Assembly (NCBI GenBank): GCA_001801815.1
Contig: MGXU01000010.1
Coordinates: forward strand, 124,001-188,000
DNA from: Gammaproteobacteria bacterium RIFCSPHIGHO2_12_FULL_36_30
GTDB lineage: Bacteria; Pseudomonadota; Gammaproteobacteria; Coxiellales; Coxiellaceae
Length of the DNA: 64,000 nt
Direction: 5' to 3'
Part shown: piece by piece, positions 47,577-55,809 of the stretch
How positions within the stretch are numbered: the first letter of the stretch is position 1
How the letters are laid out: each line of letters starts with the position of its first letter
The notes under the pieces: generated by a model
The model's input: only the letters and a program-made list of their open reading frames with translations
Databases searched by the model: none
What the model was told of the DNA's origin: nothing
Translations under genes and position numbers: made by a program

Positions 47577-48065
47577 ATGAGTGAATTAATAAAAATTTTT
47601 TTAGGTGATTTTCCAGCGATCATGACCTTGCTTGCAATATTGCTTGGTTTACTCAGTTGTTGTAGAAAAAGTAGTAAATCTAAATCAGATATTTTTTTAG
47701 GATATTTATTCTTTTTTGCATTAGGCTTATCTGGTTTGTGGGGATTTATTTATCATGCATTTTTCCCGGCGATCGCAGCGAAATTTATTGGCTGGAAAAA
47801 TAGTCCGTTTCAATTTGAAGTGGCAATGGCGAATTTGGGAGTGGGGGTTGTTGGTATTTTTGGTTTGCGCGCAAAAAAATCTTATCGCATTGCAGGAACA
47901 CTTTTTACACTCTGTCTTTTTTGGGGTGCGGCGTACGGACACATTGTGCAAATGCTCACAGCGCATAATTTTGCGCCGGGAAATGCGGGATTGATTTTTT
48001 ATAATGATTTAATTATGCCGTTACTGTTGGTTATCTTTTTGTTAAATTGGCGGGAAAACACTTGA
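47577..48065 (+). CDS. DUF6790-like four-helix membrane protein
   Basis: A 162-residue protein with four membrane segments (residues about 12-28, 42-65, 85-100 and 140-156). LGLSGLWGFIYHAFFPAIAAKFIGWKNSPFQFEVAMANLGVGVVGI matches small membrane proteins now grouped as DUF6790. Function unknown. AAAGGAG precedes the start. Confidence 0.75.
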   Translation: MSELIKIFLGDFPAIMTLLAILLGLLSCCRKSSKSKSDIFLGYLFFFALGLSGLWGFIYHAFFPAIAAKFIGWKNSPFQFEVAMANLGVGVVGIFGLRAKKSYRIAGTLFTLCLFWGAAYGHIVQMLTAHNFAPGNAGLIFYNDLIMPLLLVIFLLNWRENT

Positions 48066-48184
48066 TTTTACCTAGATAAATGATAGCGGAGCATTTTGTG
48101 CGGATTTATGTAAAAACAATGACTTCCTAAATTCTCCATTTATCCTTAAATTTCCGAGTACTCTCATTATCTGAACAAACAAAA

Positions 48185-49561
48185 CTAACATTCGTTTTTG
48201 ACTATTCGGCTAATCTCACCAACCATGTAAAGCGGTAACGATATAATATTATTAACACGACTCATGGTTTTCTGAGACAGTCTAATTCCACATAATGATT
48301 TTTTTTCATCCATAAATAAATGTAATGATTTTAATCGACCGGTTGTTCCTGCTTTTACTTCAATGGGAATAATTAATGATTTTAATCGACCGGTTGTTCC
48401 TGCTTTTACTTCAATGGGAATAATTTTTGCATCAACTGTTGTTACAAAATCAACTTCAGCCATGCTACTGCGTTGTTCGCGCGACCAAAAATAAAGATGT
48501 GATTCATCAAAAGGCGATTCATAAGTTAATAGCTCCTGCCCAACAAATTGTTCAGCAAGCATGCCGCGATCAGCTAATAAAATATCTTCGTTAAGCAAAA
48601 TTTCTGTATTTAATTTTCCAGCACGCATCATTAGACCAACATCTAAAAATAAAATTTTGAATTTTTTTTCATTGACGAAGCTAATGAGCGGAACACCTGA
48701 TGCGGCAGTACAATATACAGGATAAATTATTCCTGCATTTTGTAACATATATAAAGCATCTTTAATATCGCGTGAGCGCATATCGGGATCCACTTTACTG
48801 TATTTAAAATTCTCACCTATTAATCCTGGGATTTTTTCATAAAGACGTTGAAGATATCGATGATCTGTTTTTTTAGCATATTTCCCAAAATCTTGTCGAT
48901 ATGTATTTAATAAAATAGTTTGCATTTGTTGACATTCACTCATATTTTGCGTTGCAAAATATTTTTTTAAAACAGATGGCATGCCGCCCAAAATCATATA
49001 TTCACGCAATAATTTTAATAATTTTTCATGCACAGATATTGGAATTTTTGTATTGAGATTAATTTTTTCGATATATTCTCTTAATTGTATATTGTTGCTG
49101 CCAACTAAAAATTCCTTAAATGAAAGTGGTTTTAAATAAAGTGATTGCACTCGCCCTACCGGCATACGAAAATCAGCATCATTTAAAATAAATTCTAATA
49201 ATGAACCAGCACCAATAACATGAAGCAATGGGCATTTTTCTTTGAAATAACGTAGCGATCGAATTGCATTGGGGCAATCTTGAATTTCATCTAAAAATAA
49301 TAATGTTTTTTTTGGGATAATTGTTTGGTTTGTTGCTAAAAAAATCGCATTGATAATTTCGCTTGGATTGAGATTGTCAAAGCAGCGAATCATTTCAGGC
49401 TGCAATTCAAAATTAATGGTTACGACATTTTCAAATTTTTCTTTTCCAAATTTTTCAATAACAAATGTTTTTCCAACTTGTCTTGCGCCACGCAATAAAA
49501 GTGGCATATGGTCTTGTTGATTTTTCCAGCGCAACAAGTTTTGCTCTATATCTCGATACAT
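48185..49561 (-). CDS. AAA ATPase with DUF4143 domain (locus 1)
   Basis: A 458-residue protein with Walker A LLRGARQVGKTFVIEKFG near residue 23, Walker B LLFLDEIQDCPNAI and sensor GAGSLLEFIL, followed by a winged-helix-like region (YLQRLYEKIPGLIGENFKYSKV) and a C-terminal PD-(D/E)XK-like fold (SMAEVDFV ... IIPIEVKAG). Such DUF4143 ATPases are numerous but their role is unsettled. The nuclease-like strand with IIPIEVKAGTTGRLKSL is repeated twice exactly (51-bp tandem duplication at 48324-48425). Its promoter carries two palindromic operators. Confidence 0.88.
   Translation of the reverse strand: MYRDIEQNLLRWKNQQDHMPLLLRGARQVGKTFVIEKFGKEKFENVVTINFELQPEMIRCFDNLNPSEIINAIFLATNQTIIPKKTLLFLDEIQDCPNAIRSLRYFKEKCPLLHVIGAGSLLEFILNDADFRMPVGRVQSLYLKPLSFKEFLVGSNNIQLREYIEKINLNTKIPISVHEKLLKLLREYMILGGMPSVLKKYFATQNMSECQQMQTILLNTYRQDFGKYAKKTDHRYLQRLYEKIPGLIGENFKYSKVDPDMRSRDIKDALYMLQNAGIIYPVYCTAASGVPLISFVNEKKFKILFLDVGLMMRAGKLNTEILLNEDILLADRGMLAEQFVGQELLTYESPFDESHLYFWSREQRSSMAEVDFVTTVDAKIIPIEVKAGTTGRLKSLIIPIEVKAGTTGRLKSLHLFMDEKKSLCGIRLSQKTMSRVNNIISLPLYMVGEISRIVKNEC
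48324..48425 (-). repeat. Exact 51-bp tandem duplication inside the DUF4143 ATPase gene
   Basis: Bases 48324-48374 and 48375-48425 are identical, in frame (17 codons), and encode IIPIEVKAGTTGRLKSL twice. No substitutions between copies, so the event is recent or maintained. Confidence 0.95.
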
Positions 49562-49597
49562 ATTATGGGTTTCACTTTGATTTACATTGATTATTTC

Positions 49598-49626
49598 ATT
49601 ATAGCCATAAAATGGCTAAAATACAA
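49598..49626 (-). promoter_or_regulatory. Promoter of DUF4143 ATPase locus 1
   Basis: On the minus strand, TTGTAT (49626-49621), exactly 17 bp, TATAAT (49603-49598). The spacer is almost filled by the operator at 49602-49618. A start near 49591 gives a leader of about 30 nt. Confidence 0.75.
49602..49618. promoter_or_regulatory. Palindromic operator O1 at locus 1
   Basis: TAGCCATAAAATGGCTA: perfect 7-bp arms, 3-bp centre, inside the promoter spacer and touching the -10. Half-sites read TAGCCA-N5-TGGCTA, the same as O2. Confidence 0.75.
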
Positions 49627-49633
49627 GGTTATA

Positions 49634-49652
49634 TTAGCCAATAGTTGGCTAA
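49634..49652. promoter_or_regulatory. Palindromic operator O2 at locus 1
   Basis: TTAGCCAATAGTTGGCTAA: perfect 8-bp arms, 3-bp centre, just upstream of the -35. Centre-to-centre distance to O1 is 33 bp, about three helical turns. Confidence 0.72.
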
Positions 49653-49703
49653 TTTGTAAAACATAATGATTTTTATAACATGAAGCTATTTGGCAATCTT
49701 GAT

Positions 49704-50498
49704 TTAAAGCGCCTCAAAAAATCTCACCACAGGATTTGAATTAATTCCCAAGATTTTTTCATACATCGTTCTACCATCATAAGATAAACGATGATCAACC
49801 AGCGGATCATTTTTTTCGGGTGTTGCGTATGCAAATAAAACGGAACCATCTTGTGTTAATTCAATTACACGATCAATATGATCAGGATTTACTGCAAAAC
49901 ATCCCCATGTTCTGCCAGCGCGACCCATTTGATCAATATAACTTGGCGTCACGTACCATTCCGAATGCACTAAAATGCCTCGTTTATAAGCATTATTATT
50001 AATGCCAGGTTCTAATCCAGTTAAATGAATTGATTTTCCAAATTCGCCATAAAATTCACTGCCAACCGTTGTAAAAATTCCCAGTGAAGATTCATGTGAA
50101 TTAAATTGATTTGAAAAACGTGTCGCATAAATTTTTCCAGACGCCCTGCCCTGTGCAACATGCATATCAAAAATGACATGATTATTTCGCAAATCAATTA
50201 CCCACATTCTTTTTTCATAAGATGGTTTATTAAAATCAACAATCGTTAACATGTATGGATTATGAATTTCGTGATGATCCCACGCCCAACGATAAGCATT
50301 AATCGCTTCTTTTAAAATCGGATCAGGCAAGCCATCTAACGCTTTTTGCTGAGGTGTTGTATGCTGTACGGCTGGTTTTGCTTTAAAATAATTAGCGTTG
50401 GACGTTTGCGCAGCTACGAACATGAATAACGCGATACAAATAGTTGATAACTTATTGATTTTCAATGTTATTATTCTCTTTGCGTAAAATAAATGCAA
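49704..50498 (-). CDS. Murein L,D-transpeptidase-like exported protein (YkuD_2 type)
   Basis: A 264-residue protein with an N-terminal hydrophobic signal segment (residues 16-30). The catalytic-domain hallmarks are H178 in RGILVHSEWYVTP and C200 in GRAGRTWGCFAVNP, spaced as in the YkuD-related murein L,D-transpeptidase family; SSLGIFTTVGSEFYGEFGKSIHLTGLEPGINNNAY precedes them. These enzymes cross-link or anchor peptidoglycan stem peptides in the periplasm. Monocistronic, between locus 1 ATPase and the divergent rhomboid gene. Confidence 0.85.
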   Translation of the reverse strand: MHLFYAKRIITLKINKLSTICIALFMFVAAQTSNANYFKAKPAVQHTTPQQKALDGLPDPILKEAINAYRWAWDHHEIHNPYMLTIVDFNKPSYEKRMWVIDLRNNHVIFDMHVAQGRASGKIYATRFSNQFNSHESSLGIFTTVGSEFYGEFGKSIHLTGLEPGINNNAYKRGILVHSEWYVTPSYIDQMGRAGRTWGCFAVNPDHIDRVIELTQDGSVLFAYATPEKNDPLVDHRLSYDGRTMYEKILGINSNPVVRFFEAL

Positions 50499-50587
50499 AG
50501 TATACTGTAGCTAACTGTAAAAATAAAGAAAAGAAATTTGTCAGAAGCCCATGCGACAGTTTGAGCGCATAATGAAAGCGAGCACAC

Positions 50588-51157
50588 ATGAACGATTTCC
50601 TCAACAATTTAACTGCAATCGCAAATGAATTAACACAACATTTACCGATTTCAATCGGTTTAATTATTTTATTATTCGCAGTTCATATTTTGAATTTAAT
50701 TTTTCGTCGCAGATTAAATTTATTAGGAATTTGGCCACGCAAAATATTCGGATGGATCGGTATCCCCTTCTCGCCTTTTTTACACGCAAACTTTTCGCAT
50801 TTAATATTTAATGCAATTCCATTATTTATTTTTTCAAATTTAATTTTATTACAAGGTGTCAGAACATTTTATGTTGCATCAATTATTATTATTTTGATTT
50901 CAGGAATATTAACATGGTGTTTTGCACGCGATGGAATTCACATCGGTGCAAGTGCTTTAATTATGGGATATTTAGGATTTATTTTAACAGGCATTTATCA
51001 TCAACCAAATTATTTATCCGTCATTGTCGGCGTTGCCTGCTTATATTATTTCGGCGCAATGTTAACCGGTTTATTTCCACAACAAGATAAAAGCATTTCA
51101 TGGGAAGGACATGTGTTTGGATTTATTGCGGGAATTGTTGCGGCGTTTTTGGTTTAA
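50588..51157 (+). CDS. Rhomboid family intramembrane serine protease
   Basis: A 189-residue protein with six membrane segments. HANFSHLIFNAIPLF matches the rhomboid H-x-x-x-H-x-x-x-N motif (here HANFSHLIFN), the nucleophile is S122 in GIHIGASALIMGYLGF, and the partner His is H175 in SWEGHVFGFIAG. All catalytic residues are present, so it should be active. Substrate unknown. The ribosome-binding site is weak. Confidence 0.9.
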   Translation: MNDFLNNLTAIANELTQHLPISIGLIILLFAVHILNLIFRRRLNLLGIWPRKIFGWIGIPFSPFLHANFSHLIFNAIPLFIFSNLILLQGVRTFYVASIIIILISGILTWCFARDGIHIGASALIMGYLGFILTGIYHQPNYLSVIVGVACLYYFGAMLTGLFPQQDKSISWEGHVFGFIAGIVAAFLV

Positions 51158-51182
51158 ATCAAAACCGTCATTATCTTGATAT

Positions 51183-51244
51183 GACTATTATACGATGCAG
51201 CGTAAGATGGTCTTGACTATTATACGATGTTACGTATAATAGTC
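51183..51244. promoter_or_regulatory. Promoter and operators of DUF4143 ATPase locus 2
   Basis: Promoter: TTGACT (51213-51218), 16 bp, TATAAT (51235-51240). A perfect 12-bp inverted repeat GACTATTATACG (51215-51226) / CGTATAATAGTC (51233-51244) covers it, and a third identical half-site lies at 51183-51194, 32 bp upstream. The predicted start falls at about 51247, next to the ATG at 51248, so the mRNA may be leaderless. Confidence 0.75.
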
Positions 51245-51247
51245 AGT

Positions 51248-52453
51248 ATGCAACGATTATATGAACAAGTCATTCTCACCCACTTCCAACATCATGAGCA
51301 GATGCTGTTTTTAGCTGGTCCGCGGCAAGTTGGAAAAACGACTGTAGCGCTCACACTTCAAAAACATTTTACACAGCACTGTTATTTGAATTTTGATATT
51401 GAAACAGATCGCATGATTATTTTACGTGGCGTTCCCGCAATCATTGAACGAATGAAATTTCATGCGTTACACAAGCAAAAACCATTATTAATTTTAGATG
51501 AGCTGCATAAATACAAACATTGGAAACGCTTTTTAAAGGGTTTGTATGATCAATACAAATCAAGCATGCATATTTTGATAACAGGTAGTGCAAAATTAAA
51601 TATCTTTCAAAAAGGCGGCGATAGTTTAATGGGACGTTATGTGTTGTATCGCATGCATCCGCTCAGCGTGTCAGAATTATTAAAGCGTTTCGCGATTGAC
51701 GATGTAATTCGTCAACCCAAAAAATTAAATCAAAAAGAATGTGAACGATTAATGCAATTTGGTGGATTTCCTGATCCCTATTTAAAGCAAAATAAGCGTT
51801 TTTTAACCCAATGGAATTTATTGCGCAGGCAACAATTATTTCGAGAAGATATTCGAAGTTTAAAACAAGTTCAAGATATTGCGCATATAGAAATGTTGGG
51901 TATGTTATTGCGTGAACAGGCGAGTCATCAAATTAATTATAGCAATTTAGCAAATGCACTACACGTTTCTGCAGATACTGTTATGCGATGGATTAATATA
52001 TTGGAAGAATTTTATTATTGTTTTCGTATAAAACCATGGCATAAAAATGTAAAAAGATCGTTGGTGAAAGAGCCAAAAATATATTGCTGGGATTGGTCTG
52101 AAATTAAAGATGAAGGTGCACGACTTGAAAATTTTGCTGCATCTCATTTGCATAAAGCAGTTCAATATTGGACTGATGCTGGTTTTGGCGAATATAAATT
52201 GCATTATTTGCGCGATAAAGAAAAACGTGAAGTGGATTTTTTAGTGACGCGCGATAATGCACCATGGTTTTTAGTTGAAATAAAATCAAGCGATGAAAAC
52301 TTAAGTCAAAATTTAATTTATCATCAACAACAAATCAAAGCGCCACATGCATTTCAAGCGGTGTTGAAAAAATCATTTGTTGATATTGATTGTTTTTCAG
52401 CAAAAAAACCGGTGATTGTGCCGCTGATGACGTTTTTGTCGCAGCTGATTTAA
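51248..52453 (+). CDS. AAA ATPase with DUF4143 domain (locus 2)
   Basis: 401 residues from MQRLYEQVILTHF. An ATG at 51227 lies upstream of the likely transcription start and inside the operator, so it is not used. Walker A FLAGPRQVGKTTVAL, Walker B LLILDELHKYKHW and sensor LITGSAKLNIF. A winged-helix-like segment (YSNLANALHVSADTVMRWINILEEFYYCFRI) precedes a PD-(D/E)XK-like end (KREVDFLVTRDNAPWFLVEIKSS). It is a distant relative of locus 1 (48185-49561), not a recent duplicate. No separate regulator gene is near; the protein itself may bind its operator. Confidence 0.88.
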   Translation: MQRLYEQVILTHFQHHEQMLFLAGPRQVGKTTVALTLQKHFTQHCYLNFDIETDRMIILRGVPAIIERMKFHALHKQKPLLILDELHKYKHWKRFLKGLYDQYKSSMHILITGSAKLNIFQKGGDSLMGRYVLYRMHPLSVSELLKRFAIDDVIRQPKKLNQKECERLMQFGGFPDPYLKQNKRFLTQWNLLRRQQLFREDIRSLKQVQDIAHIEMLGMLLREQASHQINYSNLANALHVSADTVMRWINILEEFYYCFRIKPWHKNVKRSLVKEPKIYCWDWSEIKDEGARLENFAASHLHKAVQYWTDAGFGEYKLHYLRDKEKREVDFLVTRDNAPWFLVEIKSSDENLSQNLIYHQQQIKAPHAFQAVLKKSFVDIDCFSAKKPVIVPLMTFLSQLI

Positions 52454-52467
52454 TTATTTTATCTTTC

Positions 52468-53658
52468 TTATAATCTCAGCACTGATTTTGCAATCAAGCA
52501 CTCCGCAATTTTTTTATTGTAACGCACAATTATCGGTGTCAATACAAAAGAAATGAGTAACGCTGCAAGTATTACTTGTCCCCAATTTTCAGGTAGCAGA
52601 TGATGAGAAAGCGCTATAGTTAAAATGGCAAATCCAAATTCACTGCCTTGAGCTAATATTAATCCAGTGCGAAGAGCCGTAACAATGTTGTCTTTAAAAA
52701 ATTTACTTAATACAGTAATAAGCAGACCTTTTCCAATCATCAACCCTAGAACAAGCAATAAAATCCAGTGCCATGTTGTTGGCCACGTCGTGACATTCAC
52801 TAACATTCCGATTGAAATAAAAAACAAACCCAGTAGCACATCACGAAAAGGCCGTATTTCTGCATTAATTTTTTCTTTGAGTTCGCATTCTGCTAACATG
52901 ATTCCCGAAAAAAATGCACCTAACGCATAAGACAATCCTAAAAAATTAGTAAACCATGCTGCACCTATAGAAACAAATAAAACGCCCAGCGTAAATAATT
53001 CAATCATCTGAGTTCCTGCTATCAGTCTCAATAATGGTTTTAATATCCATTTTCCCGACGCAAGAATGACGGCAATAGCAATGACACCTTTTGTAAATGA
53101 TAATAACAATGTTAGCCAAATAGCTTGATTATCGTTTGCTGATAATCTTGTCATTAATATCAAAATGGGAATTACAGCAAGATCTTGAAATAATAATATA
53201 CCAATTGCATTTTCACCATGTTTTGTATTTATTTCATTTTGATGGAGAAGTTGTCTCGTAACGATCGCTGTTGAAGACATCGCAACAATAGCGCCAATGA
53301 CAATTGATGATGCCAATGGCATGTTAAGCAATATGCCGATTATCACTGTAATGACACTGCTAAAGAATATTTGAAGACTACCTAAAATAAATGCAGGCCG
53401 CCATAATGAAAATAACTTTGGCAATGAAAATTCTAGTCCGACAGTAAACATGAGTAGAACAACACCAAATTCAGCAAAGTCTTTGATAGCTTGCGTGTTC
53501 TGCAACCAACCCAACACGTTAGGGCCAACTAACGTTCCGACAAGCACGTAACCTAAAATAATTGGAATATGAGCATGGCGAAAAATGATTGTTACTATTA
53601 AAGCTATAAATAATATGATGAGAAATATTTCTAGAATTTTAAAATGCATCATATTCAT
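52468..53658 (-). CDS. Cation:proton antiporter, CPA2 family
   Basis: A 396-residue protein with 11-13 membrane segments. GYVLVGTLVGPNVLGWLQN, FAEFGVVLLMFTVGLEFSLPKLFSLW, GAIVAMSSTAIVTRQLL and LSYALGAFFSGIMLAECELKEKINAEIRPFRDVLLGLFFISIGM are typical of KefB/KefC-type transporters. No C-terminal TrkA-N domain is present, so it lacks the nucleotide gating module. Ion (K+ or Na+) cannot be told. The first ATG or the third codon (ATG at 53652) could be the start. Confidence 0.88.
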   Translation of the reverse strand: MNMMHFKILEIFLIILFIALIVTIIFRHAHIPIILGYVLVGTLVGPNVLGWLQNTQAIKDFAEFGVVLLMFTVGLEFSLPKLFSLWRPAFILGSLQIFFSSVITVIIGILLNMPLASSIVIGAIVAMSSTAIVTRQLLHQNEINTKHGENAIGILLFQDLAVIPILILMTRLSANDNQAIWLTLLLSFTKGVIAIAVILASGKWILKPLLRLIAGTQMIELFTLGVLFVSIGAAWFTNFLGLSYALGAFFSGIMLAECELKEKINAEIRPFRDVLLGLFFISIGMLVNVTTWPTTWHWILLLVLGLMIGKGLLITVLSKFFKDNIVTALRTGLILAQGSEFGFAILTIALSHHLLPENWGQVILAALLISFVLTPIIVRYNKKIAECLIAKSVLRL

Positions 53659-53699
53659 CCCTGATTATATATCACACCGCAATTAAAAAAATAAACAAA

Positions 53700-53984
53700 T
53701 CACTTCGCCATCCATTTATTTAATACTTCAATTAATTGTGTTGCTTGATCTTTGCTAGAAATAGCAAATTTAGAACGCAATGCATATTCGCCGTTGCGTT
53801 TTTGATAGCGACGAATGGAATATTTGTCTGGACCGTACGCTTCTTTTTTTCGGTCCCAATCTTGCAAACGAAAAATAATGGTTGACCATGCACCCTTTGT
53901 TAAAATTACTTTGTCTAATTCTTTGACGGTTTCGATGCCGTCTTCTGTGTAAGAAACTGTTAACTCGTCGACTGTTTTTGCCAT
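53700..53984 (-). CDS. Small conserved cytosolic protein of unknown function
   Basis: A 94-residue protein: MAKTVDELTVSYTEDGIETVKELDKVILTKGAWSTIIFRLQDWDRKKEAYGP then SIRRYQKRNGEYALRSKFAISSKDQATQLIEVLNKWM. Similar proteins of this length are widespread but have no named function, as far as I know. Promoter TTGCAT (54051-54046), 16 bp, TATAGT (54029-54024) on the minus strand. CAGGAAAAAA precedes the start. Monocistronic. Confidence 0.8.
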   Translation of the reverse strand: MAKTVDELTVSYTEDGIETVKELDKVILTKGAWSTIIFRLQDWDRKKEAYGPDKYSIRRYQKRNGEYALRSKFAISSKDQATQLIEVLNKWMAK

Positions 53985-54114
53985 GGTATTTTTTCCTGCG
54001 TGTCATTAAAATTATTTATTGACACTATAATCAAACTTATTAGAAATGCAATGATTTGATGTGTGTGTTCATGCTTGATTTGCGCGCATCTTCTTGTCAA
54101 CTAATCATCGATCA

Positions 54115-54321
54115 TTATTCTTCATGATGTTTTGTATCAACAGCACCACCATTTTCTTTTTCATTTTTAATGCGCTCGTAAATTTCTTCACGATGCACAG
54201 AAACTGTTTTTGGCGCATCAACACCTAAACGCACTTGGTTGCCTTTTACGCCAAGCACTGTAATCTTCACATCATCACCGATAATAATCGATTCGCTGAT
54301 GCGTCTCGTTAAAATCAACAT
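54115..54321 (-). CDS. csrA: Carbon storage regulator CsrA
   Basis: The 68-residue RNA-binding protein starts [51 protein letters not shown], a near-consensus CsrA with L4 and R44-type binding residues, plus a longer acidic tail ([13 protein letters not shown]). AAAGGAGG precedes the ATG. It binds GGA motifs in mRNA leaders. The order alaS-lysC-csrA is the same as in pseudomonads. Confidence 0.97.
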   Translation of the reverse strand: MLILTRRISESIIIGDDVKITVLGVKGNQVRLGVDAPKTVSVHREEIYERIKNEKENGGAVDTKHHEE

Positions 54322-54443
54322 ACTGTCCTCCTTTTCCTAATGGATACAGATTTAAGTGTAGTATATTGCTGGGTTTTTGCTGGTATATTTAAATCAATGG
54401 GTTAGAAGTTTTTCTTAAATGACCGAACGATAATGTGATTATT

Positions 54444-55661
54444 TCAATTTTTTGCTAATTCAAACGCGCTATGTAATAACCGTGCGCCCGTTTCAAGATA
54501 TTTTTCGTCAATGATCGTAGAAATTTTTGCTTCAGTTGATGTGATTAAATAAATCGGAATATTTTCAGAACCTAATGCTTGAAAAATTTTCGATGCAACG
54601 CCCGCGTGTGATTTCATTCCTAATCCAACCAGTGATAATTTTGCAATTTGATCATCTGCAATAATTTCACGCGCAGAAATATTTTTTGCAATATTTTCTG
54701 AAAATAAAATTGCCTTTTGATAATCATCTAAATGCACTGTGAAAATAAAATCAATTGCATCTTTTGATGCAGAATGATTTTGCACAGTCATATCAATTTC
54801 AAAATTTGCTTTTTTTAATGATTCTAATAATTGTTCGAGCGCGTCAGTTTGTTTTGGAATGCCTAAAATAGATAATTTTGCTTGACGGCGATCAAATGCA
54901 ACGCCGGATACAATTGCTTTTTTTACCGCATCGTGTCCGGTAATTAATGTGCCTGTACTATTTTCGAAACTTGATAAAACGCGCACAGGAATATGATTTT
55001 TTTTTGCAAATTCGACAGCTTGTTTATGCAATACTTTTGCGCCTAAACTGGCGAGTGCTAACATTTCTGTATAAGTAATTCGATCTAATAATCGCGCGTC
55101 AGTAATAATTCTTGGATCAGATGTGTAAACGCCAGCGACATCTGTAAAAATTTGGCATTCATCCGCTTTTAATGCGGCAGCAATTGCAACGGCCGTTGTG
55201 TCTGATCCGCCGCGCTCGAGTGTAGTAATATCACCCATTGCATTTACGCCTTGAAAACCAGTGATAACAGGAATTGTTTTTTCTGCCAACAAACCTTTTA
55301 TTGCATCAGGATTAATATGTTTAATGTGCGCGCGACGATGTGAATCAGTTGTAAATATTTGCGCTTGTTTTCCATTTAAAGAACAGGCTGCGATTTTTTT
55401 TTCGCGCAGTGCGATTGTTAATAATGCAGCGGAAACACATTCGCCAGTTGAAACTAATGCATCATATTCGCGTGAATCAGGATTAATTGCTAATTGATTT
55501 GCCATTTGAATTAAACGATCAGTTTCGCCGCTCATTGCAGAAACAACGACAACAACATCATGCCCCGCTTTTTGTGTTTCAATAATAATATCGGCGACGT
55601 GACGAATGCGATCGAGTGTGCCGACTGATGTGCCGCCGAATTTTTGGATTATTAATGCCAT
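54444..55661 (-). CDS. lysC: Aspartate kinase
   Basis: A 405-residue monofunctional aspartokinase. N-terminal kinase motif ALIIQKFGGTSVGTLDRI, central ERGGSDTTAVAIAAALKADECQIFTDVAGVYTSDPRI, and two C-terminal ACT domains (AKLSILGIPKQTD, AKLSLVGLGMKSHAGVASKIFQAL) for feedback regulation by lysine or threonine. It phosphorylates aspartate, feeding asd. Hairpin repeat B separates it from alaS. Confidence 0.95.
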   Translation of the reverse strand: MALIIQKFGGTSVGTLDRIRHVADIIIETQKAGHDVVVVVSAMSGETDRLIQMANQLAINPDSREYDALVSTGECVSAALLTIALREKKIAACSLNGKQAQIFTTDSHRRAHIKHINPDAIKGLLAEKTIPVITGFQGVNAMGDITTLERGGSDTTAVAIAAALKADECQIFTDVAGVYTSDPRIITDARLLDRITYTEMLALASLGAKVLHKQAVEFAKKNHIPVRVLSSFENSTGTLITGHDAVKKAIVSGVAFDRRQAKLSILGIPKQTDALEQLLESLKKANFEIDMTVQNHSASKDAIDFIFTVHLDDYQKAILFSENIAKNISAREIIADDQIAKLSLVGLGMKSHAGVASKIFQALGSENIPIYLITSTEAKISTIIDEKYLETGARLLHSAFELAKN

Positions 55662-55677
55662 AAAAAATTACTCATTG

Positions 55678-55809
55678 AAAAAATCTGTTTCCTGCTCTCA
55701 CTCGCGATAATATAACTGAAAAAAATATGTTGACAGGTCATATCTTTCCATCAGCTTAATTTATAATTTCAGTTACATTATCGCTCGTTCACTTCAGAGC
55801 GATTTTTAA
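55678..55809 (-). repeat. Long hairpin repeat, family B, copy 2
   Basis: Reverse-strand copy of 10029-10257 without the inner hairpin. Its arms reach the alaS stop codon at the right and lie in the alaS-lysC gap, so it interrupts an otherwise conserved operon. Confidence 0.8.

Noticed and set aside
50540-50587. Possible fourth copy of repeat D (CAGAAGCCCATGCG)
   Set aside because: Only about 12 bases match the left end; the rest differs.
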